The position numbers and the translations under genes are program-made. Of a stretch of DNA of 64,000 nucleotides, positions 62,895 to 64,000 are shown piece by piece; the stretch's first letter is position 1; each line of letters opens with the position of its first letter. The DNA is taken from contig CANMDH010000002.1 of the NCBI GenBank assembly GCA_947496555.1, positions 62,001-126,000 on the forward strand. Direction: 5' to 3'. Origin of the DNA: an uncultured Aquimarina sp. (GTDB lineage: Bacteria > Bacteroidota > Bacteroidia > Flavobacteriales > Flavobacteriaceae). The notes under the pieces were generated by a model, which saw nothing but the letters and a program-made list of their open reading frames with translations, made no database searches and was not told the origin of the DNA.

Positions 62895-63641
62895 TTAAAT
62901 AGCTTTTGCTTCGTTATGTAATAAATCTATAAGTTCTTGAACATTCTCAGGAGAAACTAATTTCACATCTCCTTTTGGAGCCGGTTTTTCAAATTGAATA
63001 GCTTTAGTTTCTTGACCTGCATCAACAGGTTCAACTACGTTAAGAGGTTTTTTACGAGCCATCATTATTCCTCTCATATTAGGTATACGAAGATCACTTT
63101 CTTCTACTAATCCTTTCTGTCCACCAACGACCAATGGTAATTTGGCAGTAGATGTTTCTTTACCTCCATCAATCTCTCTAACGGCTGTTGCAGTATCACC
63201 TTCTATTTCTAAACCAATACATGTATTCACAAAATTAGCACCTGTAATAGCTGCAACCATCCCTGGAACCATCCCTCCATTATAATCAATAGACTCTCTA
63301 CCTCCAATCACAAGATCATATCCACCATCCTGCACAACTTTTGCCAATTGTTTTGCTACAAAAAAACCATCAGTAGCCTCAGCATTTACTCTTATCGCAT
63401 TGTCTGCTCCAATAGCAAGTGCTTTTCGTAATGTAGGTTCTGTTTCGGCCCCACCAACATTTACAACATCTACAGAAGCCCCTTGCTTCTCTTTAAACCA
63501 CATTGCACGGGTTAAACCAAATTCATCATTCGGATTAATTACAAACTGCACTCCATTAGTGTCAAATTTGGTGTCACCGTCTGTAAAATTAATTTTAGAA
63601 GTTGTGTCTGGCACATGGCTAATACAAACTAATATCTTCAT
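62895..63641 (-). CDS. etfB: Electron transfer flavoprotein beta subunit
   Basis: 248 residues. KILVCISHVPDTTSKINF, FVINPNDEFGLTRAM, GGRESIDYNGGMVPGMVA and LRIPNMRGIMMARKKPL are EtfB signatures, including the conserved Leu/Arg loop near residue 190. It forms the AMP-binding half of ETF. First gene of the etfBA operon; its 5' side faces pdhB, which diverges. Confidence 0.97.
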   Translation of the reverse strand: MKILVCISHVPDTTSKINFTDGDTKFDTNGVQFVINPNDEFGLTRAMWFKEKQGASVDVVNVGGAETEPTLRKALAIGADNAIRVNAEATDGFFVAKQLAKVVQDGGYDLVIGGRESIDYNGGMVPGMVAAITGANFVNTCIGLEIEGDTATAVREIDGGKETSTAKLPLVVGGQKGLVEESDLRIPNMRGIMMARKKPLNVVEPVDAGQETKAIQFEKPAPKGDVKLVSPENVQELIDLLHNEAKAI

Positions 63642-63763
63642 TTTATATAGGTATTTTTTGAGAATTTAATAATAATTGCGAAGGTACAAATAAAATGTCT
63701 AATTTACTATGCGTGCATAATAAATTTTTTAATATTCCGGTCTAACTAAAGGGTTTTAATTGC

Positions 63764-63771
63764 TACTTTTG
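63764..63771 (+). promoter_or_regulatory. -7 box of pdhB
   Basis: TACTTTTG is a perfect TAnnTTTG, 34 bp upstream of the pdhB ATG. A -33 element is not obvious. Confidence 0.5.
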
Positions 63772-63805
63772 CCTTTCGTGTAGCACAAAAATAACATTTA
63801 TATCA

Positions 63806-64000
63806 ATGAAGACGATACAATTCAGAGAAGCAATTTGCGAAGCAATGAGTGAAGAAATGCGACGAGACGAATCTATTTATTTAATGGGTGAAGAAGTTGC
63901 AGAATATAACGGTGCCTATAAGGCTAGTAAAGGTATGCTCGATGAGTTTGGCCCAGACCGAGTTATTGACACCCCCATTTCTGAATTAGGTTTTTCAGGA
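63806..64000 (+). CDS. pdhB: Pyruvate dehydrogenase E1 beta subunit, 5' part
   Basis: The first 65 residues are visible: [20 protein letters not shown], then VYLMGEE-like [20 protein letters not shown] and [14 protein letters not shown]. These are the thiamine-diphosphate-binding start of the E1 beta family, with the conserved Glu in GEEV and the DTPISE motif. In the full enzyme it pairs with E1 alpha to decarboxylate pyruvate. The frame is open to the window edge. Confidence 0.92.
   Translation, partial: MKTIQFREAICEAMSEEMRRDESIYLMGEEVAEYNGAYKASKGMLDEFGPDRVIDTPISELGFSG

Overview
The window looks like a chromosomal segment of a marine-type Flavobacteriaceae (phylum Bacteroidota; an Aquimarina-like genome is plausible but unproven). 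The signs are low GC, a TonB-dependent receptor with a carboxypeptidase-regulatory-like N-terminus, lipoproteins with Asp-rich tails after the lipobox Cys, TAnnTTTG-type promoter boxes, and families such as Coa1-like, DUF6090-like, DUF2461 and a TPR-fused histidine kinase. Both window edges cut genes: a MetH-type methyltransferase on the left and pdhB on the right. I saw no tRNA, rRNA, CRISPR array, prophage or transposase.

1-10.4 kb: a methionine synthase N-terminal module behind a SAM-I riboswitch; a minus-strand operon of TonB receptor, PhoD-like phosphodiesterase/phosphatase lipoprotein and SLC13 transporter; a divergent LuxR-type response regulator and TPR histidine kinase; a Coa1-like membrane protein.

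10.4-27.9 kb: a sulfur regulon. One minus-strand operon encodes sulfate activation and reduction: DUF2061, CysH, CysD, CysN, a sulfite reductase fused to a HEPN-like domain, the siroheme enzymes, and ferredoxin-NADP reductase. Ferredoxin follows after a hairpin. A second minus-strand operon (metY, metX, thrA, osmC, metZ-like) carries aspartate and sulfide into homocysteine under a SAM-I riboswitch. metK diverges from it and has a different structured leader that resembles a long-loop SAM-II riboswitch. Sulfate to sulfide to homocysteine to methionine to SAM is therefore almost complete here, with SAM feedback at three points. No APS kinase gene is visible.

28-43 kb: housekeeping and accessory genes. 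These include DoxX-like membrane proteins, an acyltransferase-like membrane protein, deoxynucleoside kinase, KDO transferase (TTG start), a DegT sugar aminotransferase with a Cys-rich insert, an amidohydrolase and S9 peptidase pair, a serine hydrolase, a Nudix hydrolase, endonuclease V and a DUF6090-like protein.

43-48.4 kb: the most unusual stretch. Two tandem genes encode 55-57-residue peptides with a bacteriocin-like leader and a CxxxC...CxxxC core. They lie between two diverged copies of a 21-bp-period TTCGAAGC repeat array, beside a decayed partial duplicate of the Nudix-endonuclease V junction and a frameshifted ORF. After an intact LysE-esterase-haloalkane dehalogenase operon come a Cys-rich secreted protein and a LuxR regulator remnant.

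48.5-64 kb: fabD; a fructosamine kinase coupled to a membrane-anchored 2TM-DHFR fusion; a class V PLP enzyme; a carbohydrate-binding module protein; an AraC regulator and beta-propeller lipoprotein; an ergothioneine operon (egtB-egtD-DUF427); a TonB-like protein; thyA; a concentrative nucleoside transporter with an extra N-terminal domain; a bifunctional-nuclease-family protein; etfA/etfB; and the start of pdhB.
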